A DNA stretch of 64,000 nt. Source: Neisseria weixii (GTDB lineage: Bacteria > Pseudomonadota > Gammaproteobacteria > Burkholderiales > Neisseriaceae). The stretch spans positions 1,798,001 through 1,862,000 of the forward strand of contig NZ_CP023429.1 of assembly GCF_002327085.1 (NCBI RefSeq), in the 5' to 3' direction. The position numbers and the translations under genes were made by a program. Under the pieces are notes generated by a model, which searched no databases, was not told the DNA's origin, and saw only the letters and a list, made by a program, of their open reading frames with translations. Positions 9,431-19,569 of the stretch are shown here, in pieces. Position 1 is the stretch's first letter. Every line of letters starts with the position of its first letter.

Positions 9431-9507
9431 AAATTTGTAAACTTTCCGTCATCTTTGCGGCCAAACGTGTTTTAATACTTTTTCTCCCCGTTAATGAGAA
9501 CATTTTT

Positions 9508-10731
9508 ATGACCTCACACGACCCCATCATCAAATCGCTACTCGACACCGATTTATACAAATTCACCATGCTGCAGGTGATTTTGCACCAATTCCCGCAA
9601 ACCCACAGCCTGTATGAATTCCGTTGCCGCAACAAAGAAATGGTTTATCCGCTGGCCGATATTCAGGAAGAATTCGAGCGCGAATTGGATGCGCTCTGCC
9701 AACTGCGCTTTACCGACGACGAATTGGATTACCTGCGCCGCCTGCGTTTTATCAAAAGCGACTTTGTCGATTATCTCGAACTTTTCCAACTCAAGCGCCG
9801 CTTCGTCAAAGTGGATGCCGACGAACAAGGCCGCTTGCACATCCGCATCGAAGGCCCGATGATTCAGGCGATGTTCTTCGAAATTTTCATCTTGGCGATT
9901 GTAAACGAACTCTTCTTCCGCCGCTTGGAAACGCCGGAAGTGCTGGCCGAAGGCGAGCGCCGCTTGCAAACCAAAGTCGAGGCTTTAAAACAAATTGCCG
10001 CCCAGCAAGACCCTTCCGATCCGCCGTTTTTGATTTCTGATTTCGGCACCCGCCGCCGCTACAATCTGGCCTGGCAGGAACACGTAGTCCGTACCTTAAA
10101 CGATGCTGCACCGCACATTGTGCGCGGCACCAGCAACGTTTACTTGGCAAAAAAACTCAATATCACGCCCATCGGTACCATGGCGCACGAATTCCTGCAA
10201 GCCTTCCAAGCCTTAGACGTGCGCCTGCGCAATTCCCAAAAAGCCGCTCTTGAAGCATGGGTACACGAATACCGCGGCGACTTAGGCATTGCGCTCACCG
10301 ATGTGGTCGGTATGGATGCCTTCCTGCGTGATTTCGACCTTTACTTTGCCAAACTGTTCGACGGTTTGCGCCACGACAGCGGTGACCCGTATGTGTGGGG
10401 CGACAAAGCCTATGCCCACTATAAAAAGCTCAAAATTGACAGCCACACCAAAATGCTGACTTTTTCAGACGGCCTCGACATCGAAAAATCTTGGGCATTG
10501 CACCAATATTTCAAAGACCGTTTTAAAACCAGCTTCGGCATCGGTACCAACCTTACCAACGACATGGGCCACACACCGCTCAATATCGTGCTGAAGCTGG
10601 TCGAGTGCAACGGTCAATCCGTCGCCAAGCTTTCCGACTCACCGGGTAAAACCATGACCACCAACGACACCTTTTTAGCCTATTTGCGTCAAGTTTTCGA
10701 AATTCCCGAGCCTGAAGCAGATAAGCAATAA
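9508..10731 (+). CDS. pncB: Nicotinate phosphoribosyltransferase PncB
   Basis: A 407-residue enzyme of the NAD salvage pathway (nicotinate + PRPP + ATP to nicotinate mononucleotide). The N-terminus [12 protein letters not shown] is diagnostic. The sequence continues [39 protein letters not shown] (containing the phospho-accepting His) and [10 protein letters not shown]. Complete. IS1016 copy A lies just downstream. Confidence 0.95.
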   Translation: MTSHDPIIKSLLDTDLYKFTMLQVILHQFPQTHSLYEFRCRNKEMVYPLADIQEEFERELDALCQLRFTDDELDYLRRLRFIKSDFVDYLELFQLKRRFVKVDADEQGRLHIRIEGPMIQAMFFEIFILAIVNELFFRRLETPEVLAEGERRLQTKVEALKQIAAQQDPSDPPFLISDFGTRRRYNLAWQEHVVRTLNDAAPHIVRGTSNVYLAKKLNITPIGTMAHEFLQAFQALDVRLRNSQKAALEAWVHEYRGDLGIALTDVVGMDAFLRDFDLYFAKLFDGLRHDSGDPYVWGDKAYAHYKKLKIDSHTKMLTFSDGLDIEKSWALHQYFKDRFKTSFGIGTNLTNDMGHTPLNIVLKLVECNGQSVAKLSDSPGKTMTTNDTFLAYLRQVFEIPEPEADKQ

Positions 10732-10747
10732 ACCCTATTAAATTAAA

Positions 10748-11466
10748 GGGGCTGTACTAGACAACTAGAATAAATTCTGCTTTACTAATTGTTTTAAAAT
10801 AGAACAAGAGACTTTATCTCACTGTGGTTAAAACGCCATTCACATTCCTTCAAATACAGCTCAAAATACTCTTTGGGAATGCCGTTAAACTTACGTAAGC
10901 GGCGTTTTGCCTGATTCCAAAAGTTCTCAATTCCGTTGATGTGATTTTGCCGATCAGCAAAGTGAGTGCTGTGATTGATGCGAAAGTGGCTAAACTCACT
11001 CACATCAAGTACGTCATAGCTTTTGTAACAATCAGTGTAAACAATACTGTCAGGCTTTACTTGCTCACGTATTACCGGCAATAAAGTGGCAGTTTGTGTA
11101 TTGGGCACGGCAACGGTGCAAACCTTGCCGTTGCGCTTCAGAAGCCCGAATACAGCGACTTTGCCGGCTGCACCGCGACTACGTTTGCCTTTGCGCTGTC
11201 CGCCAAAACAGGTTTCATCAACTTCTACTCCGCCATCAGACATTTCCGGATGCGGGCTGTTATGGAAAATCAGTACGCGCAAACGATGAAAGCAATAGGC
11301 TGCCGTGTTTTTATTAACACCGGCTAATTGAGCTGCAGTACGGGCAGTAACACCCGCAATAAACAGTTCAATCAGTTTGTTTTGCTTGTACTGACTTAAA
11401 CGGCTTCTTCTCATAGGGATTATTCTAACCTGAAATTAGATTTCCCTAGTTATCTAGTACAGCCCC
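10748..11466 (-). mobile_element. IS1016-like element (IS1595 family), copy A
   Basis: A 719-bp element bounded by GGGGCTGTACTAG at 10748 and CTAGTACAGCCCC at 11466. It is flanked by nearly identical 8-bp repeats (AAATTAAA left, TAATTAAA right), as expected for this family. It sits in the space between the convergent pncB and glutamate dehydrogenase genes and disrupts neither. Its single transposase is intact. Confidence 0.92.
10794..11414 (-). CDS. IS1016-family transposase, intact
   Basis: A 206-residue DDE-type transposase of the IS1595 family. An N-terminal helix-turn-helix (VTARTAAQLAGVNKNTAAY) is followed by catalytic-domain motifs VEVDETCFGG, VYTDCYKSYD and NHINGIENFWNQAKRRL. This is the only one of four copies in the window with a full-length frame and no indel relative to the others, so it is the best candidate for an active source. 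Copy B lacks four residues and copy C is frameshifted. Confidence 0.92.
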   Translation of the reverse strand: MRRSRLSQYKQNKLIELFIAGVTARTAAQLAGVNKNTAAYCFHRLRVLIFHNSPHPEMSDGGVEVDETCFGGQRKGKRSRGAAGKVAVFGLLKRNGKVCTVAVPNTQTATLLPVIREQVKPDSIVYTDCYKSYDVLDVSEFSHFRINHSTHFADRQNHINGIENFWNQAKRRLRKFNGIPKEYFELYLKECEWRFNHSEIKSLVLF

Positions 11467-11473
11467 TAATTAA

Positions 11474-11510
11474 AAGGCCGTCTGAAAGCATGAACCTTTC
11501 AGACGGCCTT
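11474..11510 (-). terminator. Uptake-sequence terminator of the glutamate dehydrogenase gene
   Basis: AAGGCCGTCTGAAA and its complement (11497-11510) form a 14-bp stem with a 9-base loop, 16 bases past the dehydrogenase stop. Confidence 0.8.
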
Positions 11511-11525
11511 TCTGACCTACCTTCA

Positions 11526-12788
11526 TCAATACCAACCGCGCGCTTTCATGGCTTTTTCAATGCGGCGGATACTCATCATATACGAAGCGGTACGTAAGTC
11601 AACGCCGTATTCCTGCGCCAGATTCCAAATATCTTGGAACGCGCGGCGCAGCACCACGGTTTGTTTTTGCTGCACTTCATTAAATTCCCAGTAATAGCCT
11701 TGCAGGTTTTGCACCCACTCAAAATACGACACCACCACGCCGCCGCAGTTAGCCAAAATATCCGGCACCACCAACACACCGTTGGCCTGCAAAATCGCAT
11801 CTGCTTCCGGGGTGGTCGGGCCGTTGGCACCTTCCACCACGATTTTGGCTTTCACATCACCGGCATTTTCAGACGTGATTTGGTTTTCCAGCGCACACGG
11901 TGCCAACACGTCCACATCTAAGGCCAGCAATTCGGCATTGGTGATTTCCCGGCCGTAGCCCGCTTCATTGGTGATGAAACCATTGGTTTGGTATTCTTTC
12001 AATACCGCGTCCATGTCGAGGCCGTTTTCATTATAGATGGCCACATCCACAGTCGAAACGGCCACCACTTTCGCACCGGCATCATGCGCGTACAAACCGG
12101 TATGGTAGCCTACATTGCCGAAACCTTGAATCGCATAAGTCGCGCCTTTCACGTCTTTACCGATTTTCTCCAAGGCTTGAACAGCTGCAAAATTCACGCC
12201 GTAACCGGTGGCTTCATTACGCGCCAACGAGCCGCCGAACTCAACCGGTTTGCCGGTAAACACACCCGGAGCAGAATATTTCACAATACTTTCGTATTCG
12301 TCTACCATCCACGACATCACTTTGCCGTTGGTGTTCACATCCGGTGCCGGAATATCAATTTTCTCGCCAATCAATGGCGCAATGGCGTTGGCGTAGCCGC
12401 GGGCAATGCGCTCCAATTCGGCTTCGGAATAATCTTTCGGGTCAAGCGTAATACCGCCTTTGCCGCCGCCATAAGGCAAACCTGCCACACAGCATTTAAA
12501 CGTCATCCAAGTCGATAAAGCTTTCACTTCATCCATGTTGACATGCGGATGGAAACGGATACCGCCTTTATAAGGGCCAACGGCGTTGTTGTGTTGCGCG
12601 CGGTAGCCGGTAAAGGTTTTCACCGTACCGTTATCCAGTTTCACCGGGAAAGTCACTTCCAATACGCGTAACGGGTTTTTCAAAATTTCATACACCGCCG
12701 GATCGGTATTCAAACGATCGCACGCAGCTTTGACTTGTTTTTGGGCAATTTCAAAAGGATTCAGCGTTTCTTTTGCAGCATTCGACAT
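11526..12788 (-). CDS. Glu/Leu/Phe/Val dehydrogenase family, probable NAD-dependent glutamate dehydrogenase
   Basis: A 420-residue hexameric-type glutamate dehydrogenase that deaminates glutamate to 2-oxoglutarate. The substrate domain has GPYKGGIRFHP, then MTFKCCVAGLPYGGGKGG, with the catalytic Lys near 110 and the active-site Asp in PAPDVNTNG. The Rossmann loop AIQGFGNVGYH follows near residue 225. The shorter length and PYGGGKGG form resemble Bacillus RocG/GudB, suggesting catabolic NAD use; the cofactor is inferred. A related gene is called gluD in meningococci, from memory. Confidence 0.9.
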   Translation of the reverse strand: MSNAAKETLNPFEIAQKQVKAACDRLNTDPAVYEILKNPLRVLEVTFPVKLDNGTVKTFTGYRAQHNNAVGPYKGGIRFHPHVNMDEVKALSTWMTFKCCVAGLPYGGGKGGITLDPKDYSEAELERIARGYANAIAPLIGEKIDIPAPDVNTNGKVMSWMVDEYESIVKYSAPGVFTGKPVEFGGSLARNEATGYGVNFAAVQALEKIGKDVKGATYAIQGFGNVGYHTGLYAHDAGAKVVAVSTVDVAIYNENGLDMDAVLKEYQTNGFITNEAGYGREITNAELLALDVDVLAPCALENQITSENAGDVKAKIVVEGANGPTTPEADAILQANGVLVVPDILANCGGVVVSYFEWVQNLQGYYWEFNEVQQKQTVVLRRAFQDIWNLAQEYGVDLRTASYMMSIRRIEKAMKARGWY

Positions 12789-13169
12789 CAGTAAGTCCTT
12801 TCACAAGGGTTTGTTAAGACGAGTGTCATGCATGCGACTATATCAAATTTTGGTGCTTTGTTTAAATAAAATATTTTAAAATCAATGTAGTAAATCTACT
12901 TTGTCAACATTATTAAAGTAATAAAATAAAAATAAAATTTTAATAAATATTTTTTAGGATTGTATTTGATTGAATTTTAAACATTCCTTATCCAGACACA
13001 GGCCGTCAGAATATTGAAAGCACCGTTTTACCTGAAAGATTTTTTTAATTTATACAGAAATAAAAAACCGCCAACCTAGCCGGAAATATGCCTAAAAATA
13101 CCGCGGCCCCTTTTCAGACGGCCTATTTCAGGTAAAATTACTTACCGAACATAAACCTTGGAGAAGCTG
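12789..13169 (-). other. AT-rich intergenic region upstream of the dehydrogenase and gph
   Basis: A 381-bp divergent spacer, strongly AT-rich at 12840-12980. It should hold the dehydrogenase promoter, but no convincing -35/-10 pair stands out. A single uptake sequence (TTTTCAGACGGCCT, about 13112) precedes gph. No gene is evident. Confidence 0.5.
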
Positions 13170-13889
13170 ATGACCACACCCACCATCGAACACGTTCAAG
13201 CTGTAGCCTTTGATTTAGACGGTACGCTATGCCACTCCGCACCTGATTTGATTGCCGCCGGCAACGCCATGCGCACTTATTTGGGCATGGAGACGCTGCC
13301 GGATTCGGAAATTGAAAGCTACATCGGCGACGGCATCGGCCGTTTAGTGCACCGTGTCATCACGCGCGAACGCGAAACCGATGCCGCGCCTGAGATTTGG
13401 GAAAAAGGTTTCGTGTTTTACATGCAATATTATCGCGATCATTTGAGCGACTTTACACGCCTTTATCCCGAAACCGAAGCCGGTTTGGGTCTCTTAAAAA
13501 CCTTGGGCATCCCCTTGGCCGTCATCACCAACAAAACCGAAATCTTAGCCGTTGAATTATTGAAACAATTGGGTATCGCCGACGATTTCAGCCTGATTCT
13601 CGGCGGAGACAGCTTGCCCGAAAAGAAACCCAGCCCGCTGCCTTTGCAACATTGCGCCGAAGTATTGGGCATCGATATTGCCAACATGATGATGGTCGGC
13701 GATTCGCACAACGATATTCTCGCCGCCAAAGCCGCCGGCTGCTTCAGTGTGGGCGTAACTTTCGGCTATGGTGATATGGCTTTGTTGTCGCAAGACAAAG
13801 CCACCAAGCCCGATTGGCTGATTGGTTCGCTGCCGGAGATTTATGAAAACCTGCAACCGCAAAAAACCAAAGACGACGATGAAGCATAA
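13170..13889 (+). CDS. gph: Phosphoglycolate phosphatase Gph
   Basis: A 239-residue HAD-superfamily phosphatase that removes 2-phosphoglycolate. HAD motif I is FDLDGTL with D15 and D17, motif II is AVITNK, and the acidic motif is MMMVGDSHNDILAAKAAG. A cap domain lies between motifs I and II. The start at 13170 is chosen for GGAG eight bases upstream; an in-frame ATG at 13158 is less well placed. recX follows after 11 bases, so the two are probably cotranscribed. A second Gph-like gene lies at 47084. Confidence 0.88.
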   Translation: MTTPTIEHVQAVAFDLDGTLCHSAPDLIAAGNAMRTYLGMETLPDSEIESYIGDGIGRLVHRVITRERETDAAPEIWEKGFVFYMQYYRDHLSDFTRLYPETEAGLGLLKTLGIPLAVITNKTEILAVELLKQLGIADDFSLILGGDSLPEKKPSPLPLQHCAEVLGIDIANMMMVGDSHNDILAAKAAGCFSVGVTFGYGDMALLSQDKATKPDWLIGSLPEIYENLQPQKTKDDDEA

Positions 13890-13900
13890 GGCCGTCTGAA

Positions 13901-14428
13901 ATGTACGAGTCCGAAAGCAACGGCTTTATCCACTTTGGCGATGCTGATGGCCAACCCAAACGCTCGGGCAAACCGCAAAAATCTTTGCGGGCGCGCGCTA
14001 TGGATATTTTATCGCGCCAAGAAATCAGCCGTGTCGGACTGAAGCGCAAGCTCGCGCCGCATGCCGAGAGCGAGGAAGAATTGGAAAAAGTGTTGGATGA
14101 ATTTGCCGAACGCAATTGGCAATCGGACGAGCGCTACACTGAAGCCTACATCCACAGCAAAAGCCGCCAACACGGCAAATTGCGCTTACAACAGGCTTTG
14201 GCGCAACAAGGCATTGATACCGACATCAGCCGTGAATTAATGCCTGATAAAGAAAGCGAGCTGCAAACCGCGATTCAGGTTTTACGCAAAAAATTCAAGC
14301 AGCCGGCAGGCGGCGATTTAAAAGAAAAACAAAAACAGGTGCGCTTTCTCGCCTACCGCGGTTTCGACATGGGCACAATTCAAGCGGCCTTAAAAAGCGA
14401 TTGGTCAGCAGATGATGAATTTTTATAG
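13901..14428 (+). CDS. recX: Regulatory protein RecX
   Basis: A 175-residue RecX, which binds RecA filaments and modulates recombination; this matters in a naturally competent genus. Tandem three-helix repeats are visible: RARAMDILSRQEISRVGLKR, a second repeat around AERNWQSDERYTEAYIHSKS, and a third ending VRFLAYRGFDMGTIQAAL. The uptake sequence at the gph/recX junction provides the bases just before the ATG. recA is not adjacent. Confidence 0.88.
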   Translation: MYESESNGFIHFGDADGQPKRSGKPQKSLRARAMDILSRQEISRVGLKRKLAPHAESEEELEKVLDEFAERNWQSDERYTEAYIHSKSRQHGKLRLQQALAQQGIDTDISRELMPDKESELQTAIQVLRKKFKQPAGGDLKEKQKQVRFLAYRGFDMGTIQAALKSDWSADDEFL

Positions 14429-14569
14429 CTCGTTTCAAATAGAAATAAAAGAACCGGCAACGCTGCATTATTTTTATTTGAAACGACTATATTGATTCAT
14501 TTTGCTTGAATCTTCTTACCAAACGGCGTACGCTTCAGCCTATGAATATTCCAAGCGCGAGTTTGCATA

Positions 14570-14737
14570 ATGACCGATAAAAACCCTTCTCCAAACGCAC
14601 ACAAGCCTTCTATCGAAGACGAACGCAACAACCCCGTTTATAAAGCCGGCCGAGCCGTGGTGATTTTCATGAGCATCGTGTGGGCGATTGTGGTGATTGC
14701 CGTTTTGTATTTTGTGTTTAAATTTTGGTTGAGTTAA
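14570..14737 (+). CDS. Small single-span membrane protein, unknown function
   Basis: A 55-residue protein (MTDKNPSPNAHKPSIEDERN) with a polar N-terminus and one hydrophobic span at about residues 29-50 (VVIFMSIVWAIVVIAVLYFV), ending FKFWLS. The reading frame is clean and followed by an uptake-sequence terminator. The upstream ribosome site is weak. It resembles short conserved neisserial membrane proteins in general form only, and I cannot name a family. Confidence 0.6.
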   Translation: MTDKNPSPNAHKPSIEDERNNPVYKAGRAVVIFMSIVWAIVVIAVLYFVFKFWLS

Positions 14738-14752
14738 AAACCTTTTCCTATT

Positions 14753-14791
14753 AAAAGGCCGTCTGAAACTTAATGTTTCAGACGGCCTTTT
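14753..14791 (+). terminator. Uptake-sequence terminator
   Basis: A long stem AAAAGGCCGTCTGAAAC with its complement sits between the converging small membrane protein gene and the PFL gene. It is flanked by A- and T-runs and so may work on both strands. Confidence 0.82.
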
Positions 14792-14812
14792 AATCATACG
14801 CTTACATTACGA

Positions 14813-16168
14813 TTAGTTTTTCATCGATTGTACCGGCGCAGGAATGCGGCCGCCACGATTGACAAACACTTCGCATGAGCCGTCTTTAACCGGCATAATC
14901 GGCGCGTAACCCAATAATCCGCCGAATTCAACGCTTTCACCCACGCCTTTACCGGTAACAGGAATGATGCGCACGGCGGTGGTTTTGCTGTTGATCATAC
15001 CGATGACGGCTTCGTCGGCGATGATGCCGCAAATGGTGTGCGCAGGGGTATCGCCCGGCACGGCAATCATGTCGAGACCGACCGAACACACGGCGGTCAT
15101 GGCTTCGAGTTTGTCTAAGGTCAATACACCCGCTTCGGCAGCGGCAATCATGCCTTCGTCTTCTGAAACCGGAATAAATGCGCCACTCAAGCCGCCGACG
15201 GCGCTCGATGCCATCATGCCGCCTTTTTTCACGGCATCATTCAATAAAGCCAATGCAGCGGTGGTGCCGTGTGTGCCGCACACGCTTAAGCCCATTTCTT
15301 CGAGAATGCGGGCAACGGAATCGCCGACAGCCGGGGTCGGTGCCAAAGACAAATCCAAAATACCAAACGGAATATTCAGCATTTTAGACGCTTCGTGGCC
15401 AATCAATTCGCCCACACGGGTGATTTTAAAGGCGGTTTTTTTCACTACTTCGGCCACTTCGGTCAAAGTGGTTGCGTTTGAATTTTCCAAAGCGGCTTTT
15501 ACTACGCCCGGGCCGGAAACGCCGACATTGATGATCGCATCCGCTTCGCCCGAGCCATGAAACGCGCCCGCCATAAACGGATTGTCTTCCACCGCATTGC
15601 AGAACACCACGATTTTAGCGCAACCGAAACCTTCCGGCGTAATCTCGGCGGTGTGTTTGATGGTTTCGCCCGCCAATTTCACCGCATCCATATTGATGCC
15701 GGCACGGGTGGAGCCGATGTTAATCGAAGCGCACACAATGTCGGTGGTCTTCATCGCTTCCGGAATCGAGCGGATTAACACTTTGTCCGACGGCGACATG
15801 CCTTTTTGCACCAAAGCAGAGAAACCGCCGATAAACGATACGCCAATGGCTTTGGCGGCTTTATCCAAAGTTTGCGCCACGCTGACATACGAATCGGCTT
15901 TGGTGGCCGCCGCAATTTGGGCGATTGGTGTCACCGAAATGCGCTGGTTTACAATCGGTACGCCGTATTTGGCCGACAAATGTTTGGCTGTGGCCACCAA
16001 ATCTTTGCCGATGGTGGTGATTTTGTTGTAGATATTTTGGTTTAACTCATCAATATCGCTGCTGATGCAATCGTGCAAATCGATGCCGATGGTAATGGTA
16101 CGCACGTCAAAATTCTGGTCGGCGACCATTTTGACGGTTTCTAAAATCTCGTTAGACTGAATGCTCAT
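14813..16168 (-). CDS. PFL family protein (UPF0210)
   Basis: A 451-residue UPF0210 (DUF711) protein, structurally related to pyruvate formate-lyase-like folds but of unknown function. The start [20 protein letters not shown] at 16168 is preferred to upstream frame extensions, which have non-homologous Arg-rich sequence. Conserved Gly-rich stretches are seen ([32 protein letters not shown]). It lies 14 bp downstream of an ACT-domain gene; this pairing is widely conserved and suggests an amino-acid-sensing link. Confidence 0.88.
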   Translation of the reverse strand: MSIQSNEILETVKMVADQNFDVRTITIGIDLHDCISSDIDELNQNIYNKITTIGKDLVATAKHLSAKYGVPIVNQRISVTPIAQIAAATKADSYVSVAQTLDKAAKAIGVSFIGGFSALVQKGMSPSDKVLIRSIPEAMKTTDIVCASINIGSTRAGINMDAVKLAGETIKHTAEITPEGFGCAKIVVFCNAVEDNPFMAGAFHGSGEADAIINVGVSGPGVVKAALENSNATTLTEVAEVVKKTAFKITRVGELIGHEASKMLNIPFGILDLSLAPTPAVGDSVARILEEMGLSVCGTHGTTAALALLNDAVKKGGMMASSAVGGLSGAFIPVSEDEGMIAAAEAGVLTLDKLEAMTAVCSVGLDMIAVPGDTPAHTICGIIADEAVIGMINSKTTAVRIIPVTGKGVGESVEFGGLLGYAPIMPVKDGSCEVFVNRGGRIPAPVQSMKN

Positions 16169-16182
16169 GTTAATACTTCCGA

Positions 16183-16455
16183 TTAAATGCGGTGCATGGC
16201 TTGGAAGATTTCTTCGTTTTGCATGCGGATGTCGAGCGCGAGCTTTTTGCTTTCTTCGGCAAACAAATCCAACATTTCTTGGCGCGATTTCGGGCATTTG
16301 GCGGTATCGACCAAAATAATCATGGTAAAGAAATCATCCATCAGCTGCTGGCTGATGTTGAGAATATTGAGTTGGTTTTCAGCCAGAATTTTAGAAACAT
16401 CGTAAACGATACCGACGCGGTCTTTGCCGATGACGGTCACAACAGAATTGCTCAT
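16183..16455 (-). CDS. ACT-domain regulatory protein (UPF0237)
   Basis: A 90-residue stand-alone ACT domain ([20 protein letters not shown] then [21 protein letters not shown]). ACT domains usually bind small ligands such as amino acids. The start at 16455 has AAGGAA upstream. It is the first gene of the two-gene unit with the PFL protein. The ligand is unknown. Confidence 0.88.
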   Translation of the reverse strand: MSNSVVTVIGKDRVGIVYDVSKILAENQLNILNISQQLMDDFFTMIILVDTAKCPKSRQEMLDLFAEESKKLALDIRMQNEEIFQAMHRI

Positions 16456-16520
16456 GGGGATTCCTTTGATGATGGTAGAAAATGTCAACGTTAATTCAGT
16501 GGCTTAAGCAGCCAGACATC

Positions 16521-16573
16521 AGGCCGTCTGAATCTTTGCGAATGTGCGCATTATAACATTCTTCAGACGGCCT
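16521..16573. terminator. Uptake-sequence inverted repeat upstream of the ACT gene
   Basis: AGGCCGTCTGAA and TTCAGACGGCCT are separated by 29 bases. It lies between the alr end and the ACT/PFL promoter region and probably terminates alr. Confidence 0.6.
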
Positions 16574-16668
16574 GAGATTCAATTGTTAACAATGATATGG
16601 TTGAATCGCAATATTTATTCAAGCCGATAAAAAGCCGCCTGATGTTTCAGACGGCCTTGCTCAATCCG

Positions 16669-17726
16669 TTACTCGGAATAAGTAAATTTCGCGCGCTTGA
16701 TGTTACACAACAATTCATACGCAATCGTGCCGGCGGCTTCGGCCACTTCGTTGATGTTGACCACATCGCCCCATAATTCGACTTCGCAACCCAAACCTTC
16801 TTTGGAAGCATCCAATTCGACAGTAATCATGTCCATCGACACGCGCCCGATAATGCGGCTGCGCTGACCTTCAACGGCGATTGGCGAACCGGTTGATGCT
16901 CGACGCGGATAGCCGTCGGCATAACCACAGGCAATCAGGCCGACACGGGTGGATTTGGATGTGTAAAACGTCGCGCCATAACCAATCGGCGAATGCGGCG
17001 GCAACACGCGTTCGCCGAACACGCGCGAAGTCAGGCGCATTACCGGTTTCAAACGCTCATCGGCACCGCCGAACGGCGACACCCCATACAAAGCCAGGCC
17101 CGCCCTGCCCAATCGCGCCGCGCTTCAGGTACATTCAAAATCGCCGGCGAATTGGCCAAGCTTTCTTCGCCTGCCAAGCCTTCGCAGCCCAAATCGAAGG
17201 CTTCAATCTGCATTTCGGTCATGCCGTTTTCCGGCTCGTCGGCGCAGGCAAAATGGCTGAATTTAACGATTTCATCAACGTGTTTGCATTGTTTCAACGC
17301 AGTGTAGGCGGCAGCATAATTATGCGGAAAAAAGCCGGTACGGTGCATACCGGAATCCATTTTCAGCCACACGGTCACAGGATTTTGCCATTCGTGATGC
17401 ACCAAGCCTTCCAATTGCCATTGGTTGCCCACCGCCGGCCAGAGTTTGTATTCATCGATGCGGGCATATTCGGCCACATCAAACACGCCTTCCAGCAATA
17501 CAATCGGATTATCGATGCCGCTTTGACGCAATTCGATGGCTTCTTCCAACGTCGCCACGGCGAAACCATCGGCCAAATCGGATAAAGCGTGGGCGCACCG
17601 CACTGCGCCATGGCCGTAGGCATTGGCTTTAATCACCGCTAAGAGTTTGTTGCCGTGGATATTTTTTAAGGTTTGGTAATTGTGGCGCAGATGATCCAAA
17701 CGGATTTCGGCTTGTAAGGGGCGCAT
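16669..17726 (-). pseudogene. alr: Alanine racemase Alr (1-bp frameshift)
   Basis: Alr makes D-alanine for peptidoglycan. The N-terminal TIM barrel has the PLP lysine K33 in AVIKANAYGHG and a conserved WLKMDSGMHRTGF. The C-terminal part (GLALYGVSPFG, CGYADGYPR, GRVSMDMITVEL) reads in another frame. Restoring one G in the GGG run near 17121 (TTGGGCAGG to TTGGGGCAGG) rejoins them as DWGRAGLALYG and gives about 352 residues. Everything else is conserved, so sequencing error is the likeliest cause. The nearby dadA fits a D-alanine metabolism group. Confidence 0.82.
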
Positions 17727-17805
17727 GTTTTATCCTTTGTTTGAGTCGGTTTAGCCGGGAAAAATAAACCTAAATTTCCCAGCCGGCGGCCTTTTCAGAC
17801 GGCCT

Positions 17806-17956
17806 GAAACCTTTGCAAAATCAGATTCGAGCACGGTTCGAATTAAAGCAGCACAGAAACGCAAACATATCATGATCATAAAGACAGACAAGTTTTCGAG
17901 CAGCGCATGACGAAAAATGTACTAAAGACTAAAGATGAAGATTTTGCAAAGGCCTC
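17806..17956. repeat. MITE-like element with IS1106-type ends (long form)
   Basis: A 151-bp stretch bounded by GAAACCTTTGCAAAAT and the complement of GAGGCCTTTGCAAAAT, i.e. slightly decayed IS1106-like terminal repeats, with no coding capacity. An internal segment (GAGCAGCGCATGACGAAAAA) matches, as a complement, the interior of the shorter element at 51725-51820. The left end abuts an uptake sequence (TTTCAGACGGCCT). It occupies most of the 334-bp alr/dadA gap. Confidence 0.65.
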
Positions 17957-18017
17957 AACCTATATGCTGTTTATTATAGGCCGATTGTGTTGTTTTTCAA
18001 ATATGGGAAAACCGATT

Positions 18018-18057
18018 AAGGCCGTCTGAAAATCAATTGAATATTTCAGACGGCCTT
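18018..18057 (-). terminator. Uptake-sequence terminator of dadA
   Basis: AAGGCCGTCTGAAA and its 14-base complement lie just past the dadA stop. Confidence 0.8.
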
Positions 18058-18060
18058 GAT

Positions 18061-19314
18061 TCAGACGTAACGTGCCATGCCTAAATCATCGGTGCGGATT
18101 TCGGGTACAACGTCACTCACCAAATCTGCGGTAATGCGCCCTGAACCGAGCGACATCGTCCAGCCCAAAGTACCGTGGCCTGTGTTTAAAAACAAGTTGG
18201 CGTATCGCGTTGCGCCGATAATAGGCGTGCTGTCAGGCGTCATCGGGCGCAAACCGCTCCAGAACGTGGCTTTGGCCACATCACCACCTTGTGGATACAA
18301 ATCCTGCACCACCAAGGCCAAAGTGTCGCGCCGCTCTTGCGGCAACTTGATTTCGTATCCGGACAATTCGGCCATGCCGCCGGCGCGGATGCGGTCATTG
18401 AAGCGGGTAATGGCGACTTTGTAGGTTTCGTCTAAAATCGTCGATACCGGCGCTTCATCTCCATTACTAATCGGCACGGTGAGCGAGTAGCCTTTTACCG
18501 GATAAATCGGCAAATCCAAGCCTAATTGCGCCATCACCGTGCGGCTGAAGCTGCCTAAGCAGCACACAAAACGGTCGGCTTCAAAGCGTTGGCCGTTGGC
18601 GATAACAGCGGTGATGTTCGGGCCTTGATGCTCCACACGCCCGATGTTGTGTTCAAATTTAAACACCGCGCCTTTGGCTTCGCATAAAGCTTGCAAACGT
18701 TGGGTAAACAGATGGCAATCGCCCGTGCTGTCGTTGGGCAGATGTAGCGCACCGGCAATTTTGTCTAACGCATGACGCAAAGCCGGCTCGAATTGCAGGC
18801 ATTCTTCCGGCTGCAAACGCTGGTACGGTACGCCATATTCCGCCAAAACTTCAATATCTTTTGCTGCGGCGGCTACTTCTTTTTGCGTGCGGAAAATCTG
18901 TAACGTGCCTTTGTGGCGGCCTTCAAAATCCAAACTGGTTCCGGCTTCAAAACGGCGGAACATCTCGCGGCTGTATTCGGAAATGCGTACCATACGTTCT
19001 TTATTGGCTTGGTAACGCTCGGTAGTGCAGTTTTGCAGCATACTCATCAGCCATTGCCATTGAAAGCGGCTGCCGTCAGGTTTTAAAATCAAAGGCGAAT
19101 GTGGGCGAAACAGCCATTTGGCCGCTTTGGCGGGAATGCCGGGTGCTGCCCAAGGCGTAGTGTAGCCGTAGGAAAGCTGGCCGGCATTGGCAAAACTGGT
19201 CTCCATTCCCGCCGCTTCCGCCCGGTCAATCACCGTCACCTGATGGCCTTTTTCCAATAGATACCAAGCCGTTGCGATGCCGGTTACGCCTGCGCCCAAA
19301 ACCACTACGTTCAT
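18061..19314 (-). CDS. dadA: D-amino acid dehydrogenase DadA
   Basis: A 417-residue membrane-associated flavoprotein that oxidises D-alanine and other D-amino acids to keto acids and feeds electrons to quinone. The FAD dinucleotide loop [11 protein letters not shown] begins at residue 7. The DadA signature [17 protein letters not shown] follows near residue 43, with a C-terminal FAD contact [18 protein letters not shown]. It is divergent from the remnant of an Lrp/DadR-type regulator gene, so its normal regulation may be lost. Confidence 0.94.
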   Translation of the reverse strand: MNVVVLGAGVTGIATAWYLLEKGHQVTVIDRAEAAGMETSFANAGQLSYGYTTPWAAPGIPAKAAKWLFRPHSPLILKPDGSRFQWQWLMSMLQNCTTERYQANKERMVRISEYSREMFRRFEAGTSLDFEGRHKGTLQIFRTQKEVAAAAKDIEVLAEYGVPYQRLQPEECLQFEPALRHALDKIAGALHLPNDSTGDCHLFTQRLQALCEAKGAVFKFEHNIGRVEHQGPNITAVIANGQRFEADRFVCCLGSFSRTVMAQLGLDLPIYPVKGYSLTVPISNGDEAPVSTILDETYKVAITRFNDRIRAGGMAELSGYEIKLPQERRDTLALVVQDLYPQGGDVAKATFWSGLRPMTPDSTPIIGATRYANLFLNTGHGTLGWTMSLGSGRITADLVSDVVPEIRTDDLGMARYV

Positions 19315-19444
19315 ATTTCACCATTGTTTTACTGGAAATGAATGTAGTTTAGTGTAATTTATTTTTATCAGGATATTTCACTTTATTTTTTTAATTTTAT
19401 AAATTATTATCCTGAAAATTAATTTTTAGAAAGTGATTTTAACC

Positions 19445-19534
19445 ATGAGGGAATTGGATAAAACTGATTTGAAAATCTTAAAATTATTGCAGCAAAACGC
19501 GCGCATTCCGATGACCGAATTGGCTTTCCAATAG
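19445..19534 (+). pseudogene. Truncated Lrp/AsnC-family regulator (dadR-like), N-terminus only
   Basis: The 29-residue frame MRELDKTDLKILKLLQQNAR then IPMTELA is the first half of an Lrp-type helix-turn-helix. It stops abruptly where it meets, head to head, the start of a DUF4212-type gene on the other strand. Divergent lrp-like genes commonly control dadA, so this is probably the former dadA regulator, removed by a deletion. Confidence 0.75.
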
Positions 19535-19563
19535 GCCGTCATGTTTTGTTTGTTGTCGGACAT
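19524..19563 (-). pseudogene. Truncated DUF4212-type gene (5' end only)
   Basis: The start has a good ribosome site (AAGGAGATCATC before ATG) and reads MSDNKQNMTAYWKAN, the typical beginning of DUF4212 small membrane subunits that pair with a sodium/solute symporter. The following hydrophobic spans are absent because the frame runs into antisense of the lrp remnant. The family assignment rests on only about 13 residues. Confidence 0.5.
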
Positions 19564-19569
19564 GATGAT

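Noticed and set aside
17821..17850. tRNA-like GGTTCGAATT stretch in the alr/dadA gap
   Set aside because: No acceptor stem, anticodon arm or CCA-like context; it lies inside the MITE-like element.
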